This document shows positions 53,771-62,035 of a stretch of DNA of 64,000 nucleotides, one piece after another. Position 1 is the stretch's first letter; every line of letters begins with the position of its first letter. The notes beneath the pieces were generated by a model, which made no database searches, was not told where the DNA came from, and saw nothing but the letters and a program-made list of their open reading frames with translations. This DNA comes from Pseudomonas putida W15Oct28 (GTDB lineage Bacteria; Pseudomonadota; Gammaproteobacteria; Pseudomonadales; Pseudomonadaceae), in NCBI RefSeq assembly GCF_000708715.2, contig NZ_JENB01000018.1, forward strand, positions 1-64,000, given 5' to 3'. The position numbers and the translations under genes are program-made.

Positions 53771-54949
53771 TTATACCGCGCCGAGAATCAGGCCGCTGGT
53801 AGGCACGCCGGTTCCGGCGGTCACCAACACGTTTTCGACACTGTCCACCTGGTTGGCCGCCGTGCCCCGAACCTGGCGCACGGCTTCAGCGATACCGTTC
53901 ATGCCGTGGATGTAGGCTTCGCCCAACTGCCCGCCGTGGGTGTTGATTGGCAGTTTGCCGCCACGGGCATGGTGCCCGGCACGGATGAACTCCTTGGCTT
54001 CACCGCGCCTGGCAAAGCCGAACTCTTCCAGTTGCGGCAGTACGAAGGGCGTGAAGTGGTCGTAGATCACGGCGGTTTGCAACGCGTCCGGGCCCAGGCC
54101 CGACTGGCTGTACAGCTCTTTGGCGACCACACCCATTTCCGGCAGCCCGGTGATGTCGTCGCGGTAGTAGGAGGTCATCACCTGTTGCCCGGCGCTGATG
54201 CCCTGCGAGCCGGCCTTGATGATCACCGGCTTTTGCCTGAGGTCTCTGGCCCGCTCGGCCGAGGTGATCACCATCGCCACCGCGCCATCGGACTCCTGGC
54301 AGCAGTCGAGCAGGTGCAGCGGCTCGCAGATCCAGCGCGAGGCCTGGTGCTCTTCAAGGGTGATCGGCTTGCCGTAGAAAAATGCCTGGGGGTTGGTGGC
54401 GGCAAAATCGCGCACTGCCACCGCCACCCGGCCGAAGTCCTCGGAGGTAGCGCCGTAGGTGTGCATGTAGCGCTGGGCAAACATGCCGACCCAGGCCGCC
54501 GGGGTGTGAAAACCATGCGGCATGTACCAGCCGTAGTTCACGTTCTCGAAGGTCGGCGTCGAGGCAAAGCCGTAGCTGCCGGTGCCGAAGCGGTACCAGG
54601 AGCGTTCGTTCATCGCCCGATAGACCACCACCACTTTCGCCACCCCGGTGGCCACGGCCATTGCCGCGTGCATCACCGGCCCGCAGGCGGCGCCGCCACC
54701 GTGGGGTACCTGGGAGAAGAACTTGACGTCCTTGCAACCCAGCAGGCGGGCAATTTCGTACTCCGGGACCTTATCGACCGAATAGGAACTGAAACCCTCG
54801 ACTTCGCTGGGGTCAATGCCGGCGTCCTTGAGCGCCGCCAGTGTCGCTTCCATGGCCAGGCGCAGTTCGGTGCGCCCGGAGTTCTTGGAAAACTCGGTCG
54901 CGCCCAGCCCTGCAATGGCGGCGCGCCCGGAAATCGACGAATTGGTCAT
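53771..54949 (-). CDS. Steroid side-chain aldolase, Ltp2/Sal1-like
   Basis: A 392-residue thiolase-fold protein close to mycobacterial Ltp2: AAIAGLGATEFSKNSGRTELRLAMEATLAALKDAGIDP, SQVPHGGGAACGPVMHAAMAVATGVAKVVVVYRAMNERS, YDHFTPFVLPQLEEFGF and INTHGGQLGEAYIHGMNGIAEAVRQVRG. Ltp2 splits the hydrated C22 side-chain CoA ester into a 17-ketosteroid and propionyl-CoA. Its required DUF35 partner is encoded two genes upstream (56503), and the ChsH1-like hydratase is adjacent. Confidence 0.85.
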   Translation of the reverse strand: MTNSSISGRAAIAGLGATEFSKNSGRTELRLAMEATLAALKDAGIDPSEVEGFSSYSVDKVPEYEIARLLGCKDVKFFSQVPHGGGAACGPVMHAAMAVATGVAKVVVVYRAMNERSWYRFGTGSYGFASTPTFENVNYGWYMPHGFHTPAAWVGMFAQRYMHTYGATSEDFGRVAVAVRDFAATNPQAFFYGKPITLEEHQASRWICEPLHLLDCCQESDGAVAMVITSAERARDLRQKPVIIKAGSQGISAGQQVMTSYYRDDITGLPEMGVVAKELYSQSGLGPDALQTAVIYDHFTPFVLPQLEEFGFARRGEAKEFIRAGHHARGGKLPINTHGGQLGEAYIHGMNGIAEAVRQVRGTAANQVDSVENVLVTAGTGVPTSGLILGAV

Positions 54950-54968
54950 CTGTGTTGTCTCCCGCGAA

Positions 54969-55388
54969 TCAAGGCAGAACCAGCGCGACCGTGCCGGTCA
55001 CGTGATTGCCCATGGAGTTTTTGCCCTTGAGGGTCACTTCCAGGCTGCGCGTAGCGGCATCCTGATGGGTCACTTCGCCGCTGAAGGTCATGCTGTCGCC
55101 GGGGTAGTTAGGCGCGCCCAGCTTGATTTTCAGCGACCGGAACTGCACCTGCGGGCCGCTCCACTGTTCGATGAAGCGTTGCACCAGGCCGTTGGTGGTC
55201 AGGATGTTCATGAAGATATGTGGCGAACCCAGCTCGCGCGCCGCATCCAGGTCATGGTGACCGGGAAAATAGTCACGTGTGGCAATCGCCCCACCGGCAA
55301 TCAGGCCGACCGTGATCGGGATCGTCAGTTCGGGCAGTTGCTCGCCAGGGCGCACGTCTTCAAAGCGCTTGGTGTTCATCGAGGTCAT
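54969..55388 (-). CDS. MaoC-like hydratase subunit, ChsH1/Shy-like
   Basis: A 139-residue hot-dog protein resembling ChsH1: LPELTIPITVGLIAGGAIATRDYFPGHHDLDAARELGSPHIFMNILTTNGLVQRFIEQWSGPQ, then MTFSGEVTHQD and TLKGKNSMGNHVTGTVALVL. It has the catalytic-type Asp and His (RDYFPGHHD). It pairs with the ChsH2-like protein at 56503 to hydrate the steroid enoyl-CoA. Its start lies inside the end of the upstream gene (ATG at 55388; a second ATG at 55379), showing coupled translation. Confidence 0.83.
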   Translation of the reverse strand: MTSMNTKRFEDVRPGEQLPELTIPITVGLIAGGAIATRDYFPGHHDLDAARELGSPHIFMNILTTNGLVQRFIEQWSGPQVQFRSLKIKLGAPNYPGDSMTFSGEVTHQDAATRSLEVTLKGKNSMGNHVTGTVALVLP

Positions 55389-56493
55389 ATTTCCATCCCA
55401 GGGTAGTGTTATCGCTCAACCAGTCGCCGAGACGCTCCAGAATCATCGACGAGCCTCCCAATGCACTGCTCAGGGCGCGGCTCCAGTAGAGAAAGCGATG
55501 GATCGGGTACGTCAGGTCAACGCCGATGCCGCCATGCACATGCTGCGCGGTGTGGCCGATGCGGTGCCCGGCTTCGCACGCCAGGTACGCAGTTGCCAAG
55601 GCTTGTGAAGGGGCCGGCAGACCGGCGTCGAGGCGGTAGCACAATTGCCACAGGGCACTGCGCAACACCTCCAGGTGCACGTGGGTATCGGCCATGCTCA
55701 TTTGCACGGCCTGGAAGCTGCCGATGCAGCGGCCGAACTGCTGACGCTCACTGACATAGGCCACGGTGCGGTGCACCTGCTCGGCGCTGACGCCCAGTTG
55801 CAAGGCCGCCAGGGAGGCAATTGCGCGCGGTGCCAGCCAGTCCAGGGCAGCGGCGGGCAGCACCTGCTGATTGCTCAGGGTGACGCCGCGCAAGCTCAGG
55901 TCGGCAAAGCCTTCGCCGTGGGTCATGACCCCCGATACATGGCTGATGCCTGACTGGCGCAGGTCCACCAGCACCAGCCGTGGTTGCCCCATCACCCGGG
56001 CCAACACCAGCGCTGCCACCGACTGCTCGGCCAGGGCCAGCGCCGCCACCCGGCCGTCGAGGCGCCATCCGCCCTCTTCTACGCTGGCCTCAAGCTCGAT
56101 GCCGCGCACTGTGTTCAGGGCATCGAGGCTCAGGGTCAGCAAGCCTGTGCCCGCAACAGCCTGTTCAACCCACGGTGCCAGGGAGCTGTCGCCGAACTCG
56201 GCGAGGGTGGTCGCGGCCAGTTGGTGGCGCCACAACGGCACTTGCGCCAGGGCGCCGCCCTGGGCATCGAGGATCTGCACCAGCTCAGTCATGCCCAGCC
56301 CGCTGCCACCGGCCGCCTCGGGGATGGCCAGGGCATGCAGGCCGGTTTGTACGCAGCTGTGCCACAGGTCTTGCATATAGGCCTGCCCGCAGAGGTCCCA
56401 GTCACGCAGGCGCTCGTCGGTGCAGTAGTCGCTCATCAGGCTGCCGGCCATTTCGGCAATGGCTCGCTGGTCTTCGCTGAGTTCAAAATCCAT
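55360..56493 (-). CDS. Acyl-CoA dehydrogenase, small (beta-type) subunit, second copy
   Basis: A 377-residue divergent acyl-CoA dehydrogenase: DFELSEDQRAIAEMAGSLMSDYC, ERQQFGRCIGSFQAVQMSMADTHVHLEVLRSALW and QHVHGGIGVDLTYPIHRFLYWSRAL. It matches the ChsE2-like/Scd-B side of heterotetrameric steroid acyl-CoA dehydrogenases. It overlaps the ChsH1-like gene by 29 bp and follows the ChsH2-like gene by 9 bp. Confidence 0.82.
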   Translation of the reverse strand: MDFELSEDQRAIAEMAGSLMSDYCTDERLRDWDLCGQAYMQDLWHSCVQTGLHALAIPEAAGGSGLGMTELVQILDAQGGALAQVPLWRHQLAATTLAEFGDSSLAPWVEQAVAGTGLLTLSLDALNTVRGIELEASVEEGGWRLDGRVAALALAEQSVAALVLARVMGQPRLVLVDLRQSGISHVSGVMTHGEGFADLSLRGVTLSNQQVLPAAALDWLAPRAIASLAALQLGVSAEQVHRTVAYVSERQQFGRCIGSFQAVQMSMADTHVHLEVLRSALWQLCYRLDAGLPAPSQALATAYLACEAGHRIGHTAQHVHGGIGVDLTYPIHRFLYWSRALSSALGGSSMILERLGDWLSDNTTLGWKYDLDEHQAL

Positions 56494-56502
56494 GGTACCC
56501 CC

Positions 56503-57480
56503 CTACTCTGCCGCTGGACGGAACATCGGCAGCGCCAGGTCGTCGTCGAAGGTCTGGAACTCGACCTCCACACGCTGGCCAATGCTGATGTCTTCACGCT
56601 TGACGCCAACCAGGCCGGCGATCAGGCGCACGCCTTCGTCCAGTTCGATCAGGCCGATCGGGTTGGGGTGATCGAACGGTGCCACTTGCGGGTAGTGCAT
56701 CACCACGAAGGAGTACAACCGGCCCTTGCCGCTGACCTGTTGGGTGTCCCAGTCAAAGCAATGGCACTCGATGCACACCGGTGCTGGCGGGTGGCGCAAG
56801 GTGCTGCACTGCGTACAGCGCTGGATCAACAGCTTGCCTTCCTTGCAGCCGTCCCAGAAAAACCGCGTGTCGTCGCTGACACCGGGGGCCGGGCGCTTGG
56901 CCTGTACCGGCTCGGCCACGGCCTGGGGCGGCGCCTGGACCTTGTGCACGTTGGCCGGGCGGAACTTGAACACCCGGAACAACAGCTCGCCGACTTTTTC
57001 GTCGCCCGTGGCCTGCTGCGAGAAGTAGCTCATCACCAGGGTGACAAAAAAGCCGGTGCCAAGGCCGGTGGTCTTTTCCTCACCGACCGCGTCCAGGCGC
57101 GTGGTGTAGTAGAGCTTTTCGCCCAGGCGCAGGTTGCGCTCGAAGGTAAGCTCCGAGTTCACCGCCACCACCGACGGGTAGCCATGGCTTTCGATCACAC
57201 CCAGCACCTCATAGGGGTTTTCGGTGGTCGAGCCGGGTGCGTAGTTATTGATGTGAAAGCCTTCCATGCACCAGATCTGCAGCATCGGAGGCGGCGCGAT
57301 GATGCCGTCATTGCAGCTGTTGGCAGCGGCCACGGGGTCGGTGTAGAGCGGGTTTTCAAGGCCGATGACTTCGCACCACTGGCGAATCATCGGCGCGTTG
57401 ACGTCGTCCCAGGCGTTCACGCGACCGTATTCGCGCCCAACCAGGGCGCGCACTTTGGATAGCAATTCTGGATCAGCCAA
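56503..57480 (-). CDS. MaoC-DUF35 fusion, ChsH2-like
   Basis: A 325-residue two-domain protein. The N-terminal hot-dog domain (1-180) lacks the Asp/His hydratase pair (GLENPLYTDP), as expected for the non-catalytic half of a ChsH1-ChsH2 hydratase. The C-terminal DUF35 (200-325) has a zinc ribbon C222/C225 and C236/C239 and an OB fold (IGLIELDEGVRLIAGLVGVK). The DUF35 part should dock the aldolase at 53771. A TTG start at 57480 (GGAG, 6-base spacing) is inferred, since no ATG or GTG is properly placed; another TTG lies at 57501. Confidence 0.83.
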   Translation of the reverse strand: MADPELLSKVRALVGREYGRVNAWDDVNAPMIRQWCEVIGLENPLYTDPVAAANSCNDGIIAPPPMLQIWCMEGFHINNYAPGSTTENPYEVLGVIESHGYPSVVAVNSELTFERNLRLGEKLYYTTRLDAVGEEKTTGLGTGFFVTLVMSYFSQQATGDEKVGELLFRVFKFRPANVHKVQAPPQAVAEPVQAKRPAPGVSDDTRFFWDGCKEGKLLIQRCTQCSTLRHPPAPVCIECHCFDWDTQQVSGKGRLYSFVVMHYPQVAPFDHPNPIGLIELDEGVRLIAGLVGVKREDISIGQRVEVEFQTFDDDLALPMFRPAAE

Positions 57481-57536
57481 GTTCGTCTCCTGCGTGTTCA
57501 AAGCGGCGCCCGCAACGCAACGCCGACGTGGGTCGA

Positions 57537-58322
57537 TCAGTGCGGGGTAACCTGCGCCGCACCGAGATAAGCCGGGCGTTCACCACCGCCATGCAGCAAC
57601 AGGTTGCAGCCGCTGGCGTAATTGGCGAGCGGTGAAGCGATATAGAGGCAGGCGTTGCCGATGTCCTCGGGTGCCGCCATGCGCCCGGCCGGGATACCGG
57701 CGCTGACCGTAGCGATGCCTTGTTCGTCGCCATAGTGCAGATGGGCAAGTTCGGTGCGCACCAGGCCCGGGCTTACCGCTACCACCCGCACCTTGGGCGC
57801 CCACTCCGCTGCCAGCGACTGCACCAGGGCCAGCACGCCGGCCTTGGCCGCGCCGTAAGCCGCCGTGCCTGGCGAGGCGCGCAGGCCACTGATGCTGCCA
57901 ATAAACACGATGCAACCGCCGTCGGCCTGGGCCTGCATCAGCAGGTTGGCTTGCTGGGCGACATTGAGCGGCGCAATCAGGTTGAGGCGGATGATGCCCT
58001 CATGAAAACGCGGCGAGGCGCTGGCTGCTTCGGCCGAAGGGCTGCCGCCGGCGTTGTTGACCAGTACATCAAGGCGGCCGTAAGCGAGGCGGATGTTGTC
58101 GAACAGGCCTTGCAACGAGGCCTGGTCGCGCACATCGGCGGCAATGAAGTCCGCCTGTGCCTGCGCCACGCTCGGCAATTGCTCGGGCAAGTTGCGCCCA
58201 CACACGATCACCTTGGCCCCTGCGGCCAGAAAGCTGCGGGCAATGCCGGCGCCAATGCCCTTGGTTCCACCGGTGACCAATACCACCTTGCCGTTGTAAT
58301 CCAGCCCCGAGTGACCACTCAT
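57537..58322 (-). CDS. Short-chain dehydrogenase, first gene of the side-chain operon
   Basis: A 261-residue SDR: VLVTGGTKGIGAGIARSFLAAGAKVIVCGRN, VNNAGGSPSAEAASASPRFHEGIIRLNLIAPLNVAQQ, IGSISGLRASPGTAAYGAAKAGVLALVQSLAAEWAPKVRV and a C-terminal ASGCNLLLHGGGERPAYL. The GGGE C-terminus resembles a group of mycobacterial steroid-cluster SDRs. GAGGAGCGTGCC precedes the ATG. The role (ring hydroxyl or 17beta-hydroxyl oxidation) is open. Confidence 0.8.
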   Translation of the reverse strand: MSGHSGLDYNGKVVLVTGGTKGIGAGIARSFLAAGAKVIVCGRNLPEQLPSVAQAQADFIAADVRDQASLQGLFDNIRLAYGRLDVLVNNAGGSPSAEAASASPRFHEGIIRLNLIAPLNVAQQANLLMQAQADGGCIVFIGSISGLRASPGTAAYGAAKAGVLALVQSLAAEWAPKVRVVAVSPGLVRTELAHLHYGDEQGIATVSAGIPAGRMAAPEDIGNACLYIASPLANYASGCNLLLHGGGERPAYLGAAQVTPH

Positions 58323-58380
58323 GGCACGCTCCTCATGCTTGTGTTGAGGGCCACTCTAGGGCCAAAACCGCTCGGCCACG

Positions 58381-58398
58381 TCGTCTGAACGGACGATG
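58381..58398. promoter_or_regulatory. LuxR-type operator in the divergent SDR / enoyl-CoA hydratase region
   Basis: TCGTCTGAACGGACGATG is the motif in rightward orientation (CATCGTCCGTTCAGACGA on the other strand). It lies 73 bp before the rightward hydratase start and 58 bp before the leftward SDR start. The extra dyad around it (TCGTC...GACGA) could let one site serve both directions. Confidence 0.68.
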
Positions 58399-58471
58399 AA
58401 GCGCGGCGCCGCGCTGGCAACAATCCGCGCAATGGCGCCCGCTCTGCGGTGCCTACTGCCAGAGGTCGATC

Positions 58472-59257
58472 ATGTCCGATTCACTTACCGCGCCGGTGCT
58501 GCTGGAGTACCCGGCCCCAGGTGTCGCGCTGGTGCGGCTCAACCGCCCGCACGCCACCAATGCCCTGAGCCTGGAGCTGCAGGCGCTGCTGTCGCACTAC
58601 TTCAGTGAGCTGGGGAGCAACCCTGATGTGCGCTGCATTCTGCTGACCGGCGGCGACAAGGTGTTTGCCGCCGGGGGCGATATCAACAGCCTGGCCGGGG
58701 TGGGGCCGATTGATATCTATCAGCGCCATACCGAGCGGGTCTGGGCGCCGATCCAGCACTGCCCCAAGCCTGTGATCGCGGCGGTGTGCGGTTACGCCTA
58801 TGGCGGTGGCTGCGAGCTGGCGATGCTCGCCGATATCATTGTTGCCGGGCAGAGTGCACGCTTCTGCCAGCCGGAGATCAGGATCGGGATCATGCCCGGG
58901 ATTGGCGGCACCCAGCGCTTGGTGCGGGCGGTCGGCAAGGCCAAGGCGATGCGGATGGCGCTGACCGGTCAGCCGATCACGGCTGAGGAGGCCTGGATTT
59001 CAGGGCTGGTCAGCGAAGTGATGGCCGATGATCAGGTGCTCGCCCACAGCTTGAAGTTGGCGCAGGTGGTTGCGGCAATGCCGCCGTTGGCTGCCGAGCA
59101 GATCAAAGAGGTGATTCTTGCGGGGATGGATGCGCCGCTGGAAGCGGGTTTGGCGCTGGAGCGCAAGGCCAATGCGTTGTTGTTTGCCTCACGTGATCAG
59201 AAGGAAGGCATGCAGGCGTTTATTGAAAAGCGGCCTGCCCGGTTCGAAGGGCACTGA
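58472..59257 (+). CDS. Enoyl-CoA hydratase (crotonase)
   Basis: A 261-residue crotonase with both catalytic glutamate regions of classical hydratases: CGYAYGGGCELAMLADIIVAG and CQPEIRIGIMPGIGGTQRLVRAVGKAKAMRMALTG, and the end FIEKRPARFEGH. It is a single-gene rightward unit divergent from the side-chain operon and shares its operator. It probably serves side-chain or ring beta-oxidation where the MaoC-type enzymes do not act. Confidence 0.87.
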   Translation: MSDSLTAPVLLEYPAPGVALVRLNRPHATNALSLELQALLSHYFSELGSNPDVRCILLTGGDKVFAAGGDINSLAGVGPIDIYQRHTERVWAPIQHCPKPVIAAVCGYAYGGGCELAMLADIIVAGQSARFCQPEIRIGIMPGIGGTQRLVRAVGKAKAMRMALTGQPITAEEAWISGLVSEVMADDQVLAHSLKLAQVVAAMPPLAAEQIKEVILAGMDAPLEAGLALERKANALLFASRDQKEGMQAFIEKRPARFEGH

Positions 59258-59292
59258 TTGGGGGTGCTGGCCCAGCCTGAAGGAACGCACCA

Positions 59293-59319
59293 GGGGCCCT
59301 GCGCCGAGCTTCGGGCCCC
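59293..59319. terminator. GC-rich hairpin between convergent hydratase and fadD3
   Basis: GGGGCCC (59293-59299) and GGGCCCC (59313-59319) form a 7-bp stem in the 77-bp gap between two convergent stop codons. There is no T tract, so intrinsic termination is only suggested. Confidence 0.35.
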
Positions 59320-59334
59320 CTCGTTGCTGCGTCG

Positions 59335-60984
59335 CTATGAGGACCTCATCGCGGGCCCCGCCCGCCGCCCAGCCTGCAGAACCGCTTCACGCAGCTCACC
59401 CTTGACCACCTTGTTCGAGGCATTCACCGGCAGCGATTCGAAGAACCGGACCTGTCGCGGCACTTTGTAATTGGCCATGCGCTCTCTGGCCCAGGCGATC
59501 AGCGCCGGCTCATCCAGCTGCTGGCCGACACGCACTACCACGCAGGCACACCCCACCTCCCCCATGCGCTCATCCGCAACCCCGATCACCGCCACCTGCG
59601 CGATGGCCGGGTGTTCGATCAAACCCGCCTCGATCTCTGCCGGGTAGCAGTTGAAGCCACCGACGATGAACATGTCCTTGAGCCGGTCGGTAATCTGCAG
59701 GTTGCCATGCTCATCCAGGTTGCCGATATCGCCAGTGTGCAGCCAACCCTCGGCATCAATGGCCTGCGCCGTCGCTTGCGGGTCATTGAAATACCCCCGC
59801 ATCACATGAAAACCGCGCAGGCAGATTTCCCCTGACTCGCCCGTGGCGACCGGTTGGTTATCCGCCGAACGGATGCACACTTCAGTGCCTTCGATGGCCC
59901 GGCCACTGGTGCCGGCAACGATGTCGGCGGGGTCATCCGGGTTGCAGATGGTCGCCAGGCCGCCACACTCAGTCAGCCCATAGGCGGTGGTCACCACGTC
60001 TACCCCAAGCTCCCGGCGCATGCGCTCGATCAGCACCGGCGGGATCGTCGATGAACCGGTCACGGCGATGCGCAGGCTCGACAGGTCAGTCTCGGCCAGG
60101 CGCGGGTGGGCCAGCATCGACAAGTACAGCGTCGGTGGCCCTGGCAGCACGCTGATGCGCTCGGCGGCAATGCGCTGGAACACAGCTTCGGCATCGAACA
60201 CTGCATGCGGCAAGATAGTCGCGCCGGCCAGCAGGCAGGTCAGCCAACCGGCCTTGTAGCCAAAGGCATGAAAAAACGGGTTGATGATCAGGTAACGGTC
60301 ACCCGGCTGCAGGCCAATGACCCGTACATACTCGTTGTACGCCCGCAGGTTCTGCCCGTGGGCACTCATCACCCCCTTGGGCTTACCGGTGGTGCCGGAG
60401 GTAAACAGCAAGTCGGACAAGTCTCGCGGGCCCACCGCCACCGCACGCTGGCGGGCTTGTAGCTCACTGACAGACTCGCCCTTGGCGAGAAAGCCGGCCC
60501 AATTCAGGTCGCCGGCCAACGCAGGCTGCTGTGTTCCGAACACCACCCGCTGTTCCAGGCTGGCCGGCCGCAGCGGCGCCAGCATGGCCGGGTAGTCCAG
60601 CCCCAAAAATACCCCTTGCATCAACAACACGCGCGACTGGCTACGCGCCAGGATATCGGCCGCCTCGGCGCCTTTCATGCGGGTATTGATCGGCACCAGC
60701 ACAGCCCCCGCGCAATGCACGCCCAGGGCGGCGACCACCCAGTCGCGGCAATTGGGTGCCCAGATCGCCACGCGGTCGCCGGCCTCGATCCCCAGCGCCA
60801 TCAGGCTACGGCAGACACCCAGTGCCAACGCAGGCAAATCCCGGTAATCGGTGGCAATGCCGTCTTCCTCGATCGCTGCTCGCCCGGCAAAGCGTTCGGC
60901 ACTGGCGAACAACAAGGCGGGAATCGACAAAGGCAACAGGTTCCAGGCATGCACGCTGCCCGGTAATGCTGAACATGCAGTCAT
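59335..60984 (-). CDS. fadD3: FadD3-like HIP-CoA synthetase
   Basis: Activates HIP, the C/D-ring propionate left after ring A/B removal, to HIP-CoA. The 549-residue ligase follows FadD3 closely: DLLFTSGTTGKPKGVMSAHGQNLRA, INPFFHAFGYKAGWLTCLLAGATILPHAVFDAEA, VLPGPPTLYLSMLAHPRLAETDLSSLRIAVTGSSTIPPVLIERM, TAYGLTECGGLATIC and DRLKDMFIVGGFNCYPAEIE. It supplies the substrate of the ipd operon. It is the last gene of the kstD-tesI-kshB unit, 22 bp after kshB. Confidence 0.87.
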   Translation of the reverse strand: MTACSALPGSVHAWNLLPLSIPALLFASAERFAGRAAIEEDGIATDYRDLPALALGVCRSLMALGIEAGDRVAIWAPNCRDWVVAALGVHCAGAVLVPINTRMKGAEAADILARSQSRVLLMQGVFLGLDYPAMLAPLRPASLEQRVVFGTQQPALAGDLNWAGFLAKGESVSELQARQRAVAVGPRDLSDLLFTSGTTGKPKGVMSAHGQNLRAYNEYVRVIGLQPGDRYLIINPFFHAFGYKAGWLTCLLAGATILPHAVFDAEAVFQRIAAERISVLPGPPTLYLSMLAHPRLAETDLSSLRIAVTGSSTIPPVLIERMRRELGVDVVTTAYGLTECGGLATICNPDDPADIVAGTSGRAIEGTEVCIRSADNQPVATGESGEICLRGFHVMRGYFNDPQATAQAIDAEGWLHTGDIGNLDEHGNLQITDRLKDMFIVGGFNCYPAEIEAGLIEHPAIAQVAVIGVADERMGEVGCACVVVRVGQQLDEPALIAWARERMANYKVPRQVRFFESLPVNASNKVVKGELREAVLQAGRRAGPAMRSS

Positions 60985-61006
60985 AGTGACAAACTCGGCA
61001 ATCGGG

Positions 61007-62035
61007 TTATTCGGGAAAGAGCACCCGCAGGTGCTCGCTGCGGGCCAGGGACTGGCAAGCCAGCGTCCAGCCCTGGTCTATCTCCTGCGGGTCAAGGGCA
61101 TCGTTGCGCAACATCTGCACCTCGCCACGTTCGACCGTGCACATGCAGGTGGCACAGGAGCCGACCAGACAAGAACTTGGCGGGCTCAGGCCAGCCCGGC
61201 GCATGGCATCGAGCAGGGTTTCGCCTTCGGCGCAGGGCACCTCGAACTCTTCACCGTCCAGGCGCACCGAAAGCTGGCTGGTCGGGCGGCTGGTATCGAC
61301 GGCTGCCGGCACTGCGACCTGCCCCTCTTCGGGCAGCGACACGAAGCGCTCGACATGGATCCGCGCATTTGCCATGCCTAACGACTGCAGGGCTGCGACG
61401 GCAGCATCCATGAACGGTCCTGGGCCGCAGATGAACGCCTCGGCGCTGAGGAACGGGCGCGCCAGCTCGGCCAACTGGCTGACCGACGCAATGCCCTGCA
61501 CCGAGTCGAGCCAGTGGATCACTTGCAGCCGCTGAGGGTGCGCGCTGGCCAGGGCCTTGAGCGGGTCACGGAATATCACCGACGCTTCGTCGCGGTTGGC
61601 GTAGATCAGCAGAATGCGCCCGGTGCCCGCCAACAACGCCGAGCGCAGAATGGACAGCACCGGGGTTATGCCACTGCCACCGCCAAACAGCAGCAGGTCG
61701 GTGTCCAGCTGGCGCGGCACAAACACCCCGGCCGGCGCCAGTACCTGCAAGGTATCGCCCGCCTGCACGGCGTCACAGAGCCAGTTTGAGGCGCGCCCGT
61801 CGCGCACCCGTTTGATCGTGACCCGCAAGGGCTCATCAAGCAGTGGCGTGCTCGACAGTGAATAACAACGCGGCAACCACCCCCCCTGGTGAGGCACACG
61901 CAGGGTCAGGAACTGCCCAGGTCGATAACGGAAGCGCTCGGTTAACGTTTCTGGCAGCTCGAACTCCAGGGAGCGGCTGTCGGCGGTCTCTTCAATCACG
62001 CGGGTGACACGTACTGACAGGTAATCCAGGCTCAT
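61007..62035 (-). CDS. kshB: Ferredoxin-NAD(P)H reductase, KshB-like
   Basis: Electron donor for a Rieske oxygenase, most likely the KshA-like protein at 11636. The 342-residue protein has an FAD domain (FRYRPGQFLTLRVPHQGGWLPRCYSLSS), an NAD(P) domain (LLLFGGGSGITPVLSILRSAL, FICGPGPFMDAAVAAL), and a C-terminal plant-type [2Fe-2S] domain with C289, C294, C297 and C327. This is the KshB/PaaE order. The ATG at 62035 overlaps the stop of the upstream dehydrogenase gene (ATGA). Confidence 0.85.
   Translation of the reverse strand: MSLDYLSVRVTRVIEETADSRSLEFELPETLTERFRYRPGQFLTLRVPHQGGWLPRCYSLSSTPLLDEPLRVTIKRVRDGRASNWLCDAVQAGDTLQVLAPAGVFVPRQLDTDLLLFGGGSGITPVLSILRSALLAGTGRILLIYANRDEASVIFRDPLKALASAHPQRLQVIHWLDSVQGIASVSQLAELARPFLSAEAFICGPGPFMDAAVAALQSLGMANARIHVERFVSLPEEGQVAVPAAVDTSRPTSQLSVRLDGEEFEVPCAEGETLLDAMRRAGLSPPSSCLVGSCATCMCTVERGEVQMLRNDALDPQEIDQGWTLACQSLARSEHLRVLFPE

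Noticed and set aside
55984..57462. A 492-codon plus-strand frame
   Set aside because: Antisense to the acyl-CoA dehydrogenase and ChsH2-like genes, which have clear domains; judged a shadow.
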